DNA of 64,000 nucleotides from Mactromeris polynyma (Eukaryota > Mollusca > Bivalvia > Venerida > Mactridae). The stretch is taken from NCBI GenBank assembly GCA_032209605.1, contig JASFXZ010000003.1, forward strand, positions 31,026,762 to 31,090,761, written 5' to 3'. The first letter of the stretch is position 1, and each line of letters begins with the position of its first letter. Position numbers and translations under genes: made by a program. Of the stretch, positions 61,401 to 64,000 are shown piece by piece. The notes beneath the pieces are model-generated. The model made no database searches and was not told the DNA's origin. It saw only the letters and a list, made by a program, of their open reading frames with translations.

Positions 61401-64000
61401 TCTTGTTCATTGTTATAGTAACACAGATTTGTGATCGTTTCATTGTTTCGTGCTTATTGTTAAATTTCGGCCGTATTTTTTCCACGCGAAACATGTTTTG
61501 TTGTTGTTGTTTTTTTTTTGTTATAACATGAACGCTCTGTAGTTAAGTGTTGTGCAGGTAGATACAGTAATCAGTGGATTTGTTACGTCACTGTGTGTAT
61601 ATATATATCTTGGTACCTTAAGTTGTTGTTGTTCTTTTTGTATTTTTCTTTCTCGCAATGATTTTTTTCTCAGAGTAATTTTGTTTATGATCGCCCTGTC
61701 ATATTAATCGTGCATTGCGAAAAGCTGCAGTATTCTGTATAAATGAGTCTTTGTATATGTGTAATGTATTACACGTGTATAATTATATATATGTGCATGT
61801 GTGTCTAGTTGATACCACGATCCATTCCTGAGGAACCGTATTATTCCAGTAAGCCTATAGTTAACACATGTTATACATATTGCTACTAATAATGTATTAC
61901 TTTATCATATATACTTACCCACACTGCGGTTGTGGTATTTAGTTGATTCAGTGGTACGTGTTTTCAGTCTGATGATTCCAGTACGGTGTAACAATATTAA
62001 TAGATTAGATATTATAACATCTGGCATTGAATAAATATATCATTAAATACTATAGTCTGAAGCTAACGAGACGAGCAAATACTATTTGGTGTTAATATAC
62101 ATGTATATAATATACATTGATTGGTTACGAAGTAATGTAATATTGAGGGTATGACGAGCATTTTATCATGCACACCACGGTATTTTCGTTTTTGTACAAT
62201 AATTTAAGATTGTGTGACGATCGTTTTTAGCAAACGTAAACTTTATATGTTTGTACATTATTGCAGTATAATATATTTAAGATATATCGCCGCATTTTTG
62301 GTTTGCAGTATTATTAATTAACGTATTCTATAAATGCATCAATATCTTACGGAATTCAGATTTAAAAATAAAGCAGCTTTGTTCCACCGTCGTAATGCTG
62401 TGATCAGTGAACATACGATGTACCTCTAACACAATAAATATCTCAGTCAATACACTGCCTATCTGTACTCCTATGTATATATATATATAAATACAAAAAA
62501 TATGTCCCAGACAAAGCAATCAAACAGTCACTTTGTAGCTAGAGTAATTACTGTAGATTGTATTGAATAATGAAAGCACTGTAACCAATTAGTGTAATCA
62601 TCTAGTGACTTTGATGCTTGTATCCAAGGCTATGTTAGATGTTTGTCTATTTGTTCATGTCTATCATCCACCACAGCACTTGTAAGGGAGGCAACTCTTG
62701 TGAGGAAAACTGTCGGCAGGTTGTTCTCACAGGAGTCTGTAACAAAATTCATTGGATAGTTTGTCGCCCCTTCCATAGTGTATAATATACTAGATAGTAA
62801 CATTCATTGTTCTGACCTACGATTCGATGTTTTGGATATCATCAAGTTTTATGGGGGTCAGTTCTCTATTTAATGAATTTTGAAGACATTAAGAAAATTT
62901 CGTGTTTGTAGATTATGTATACATGTTATCTAGAGTGTTAGTCGCCTTATAGTGAGGTTTATATGCAATCTCTATTAATACCTTTTTCAAAGTTAAAAAA
63001 AGCAATGCGTGTACTTATTATGATGGACATTTTAGTGTGATTGTCATGTGTTCAACAGTGCTTTCTATTTCTAATGGTATATGATAGTTATTGTAAAATA
63101 AACTCCCAAGTTAGGCTCTAGAATCCTAACATTTATACACACATGCAGTTTAATGCCGAGTAGCTTAACAAATACGTGTAGTAAGTGTAGGTTGCTTCTA
63201 GCTAACTTTTTTCATTTTGATATAAACAAAAATATCATATAAAGTTACAATTAGATTATATATGTTTTGCTTAAATGTAGTCTCTTTTCGCATGACATTT
63301 GCTTGATATGTCTATTGTAAGGTCAATAGATGCATTTACTTTATAATATCATATGTTAATTTAGTATCTTACCGTGTCAACATCAACGAAGTTACTTTAT
63401 TAATTGTTACGATGTATATAATTGTCATATTTATTTGTTAACTATTATTTAAATTCCTTGTGACTAGATGGTTTTCTTGATGAATATTTCAATATTAAAT
63501 GTATTAAACATAAATCAAACAGTGTAACATAGCGAAAAGAATACTTGTATAATAAATCATGAAGTGATCAAAGGGATTTAACTCTGACTCAAGCTTCGTG
63601 TCATGGCTTCAAGGGAGCTAACTTGAGATTGCAGTATAATTATGTAGTAATGCTTCTTACTTGTATTCAAATGTCTTTAATCAAGAAAATCAGCCCATGA
63701 AGACCATCTATCTCACCTTCTTCTACTGTATTGCACAATGTTACCATATTTTTGTTGATATAACAATGGAAAGTTCCAGGTGTTGAAACCTACATTTTTT
63801 CATATGTAATTTTGATGTGAAAAAATAAACACCTAAAATACACCAGTTTTGTTGTATATACTTGCTGTGTCAGTTCTAAGTTATAAACCTGTGTCTTCAA
63901 GACAGTTATACAATAATAAACCTCTCATTGTATAAAACAGTGGAACAGTTTGTTCAACATATGGTGCATACTATAAAAATCATAAAACACTGTACACCAA
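58447..64000. other. Downstream region of the PDZ gene
   Basis: It starts with the 3' UTR of the long isoform, or an intron if downstream exons exist. An acceptor-like 'ttttttctaacag|gta' lies near 59207-59222, and short AT microsatellites (tatatatata) near 61600 and 62475. I found no LIM-type Cys/His pattern or other coding exon. Confidence 0.5.

Overview
The window is an AT-rich stretch of an animal nuclear genome with spliced protein genes and dense repeats. The genes include a motile-cilium component and a PDLIM/Zasp-type PDZ protein. The repeat families (tRNA-derived SINEs ending in CAAA-type tails, elements bounded by ATACGCCCGT/ACGGGCGTAT, and tandem units containing 'ttatggccctt') resemble those of molluscs. 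I think a bivalve is likely but cannot name the species. No prokaryotic features are present.

Layout. 1-11.4 kb is a monocarboxylate-transporter-like (MCT/SLC16-like) locus. It holds one apparently intact two-exon gene (minus, 8173-5857), pseudogene fragments of paralogues at about 1.8 kb and 10.4-11.4 kb, and two copies of a 1.7 kb repeat (1-1713 and 8705-10418). A TTAA-flanked DNA element carrying a MADF-domain reading frame sits at 2507-3200. 11.8-18.5 kb is a large 20-bp minisatellite with higher-order structure, followed by a 1.2 kb palindromic element built of hairpins. 18.5-23 kb is repeat-rich and holds an inverted relic of the MCT gene intron.

23.1-37.1 kb is a compact cluster of three conserved genes, for which I derived complete exon models: DRC3 (plus, 10 exons, 525 aa), ATPAF2 (minus, 8 exons, 290 aa) and GID4 (plus, 5 exons, 200 aa). 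DRC3 and ATPAF2 are convergent. ATPAF2 and GID4 are divergent with only 209 bp between their start codons. As far as I recall, human 17p11.2 has the same order and orientation. One DRC3 intron looks like a minor-spliceosome (U12) AT-AC intron.

37.1-44.7 kb is intergenic with several repeats. 44.8-58.4 kb is a PDZ-domain gene (3 coding exons, 1051 aa) of PDLIM/Zasp type. Its two large introns contain DNA transposons, and its giant last exon contains five near-identical 60-bp coding repeats. 58.4-64 kb is non-coding as far as I can tell: 3' UTR or an intron.

Exon boundaries were set by splice-site sequence, reading-frame continuity and remembered family sequences. No database search was run.
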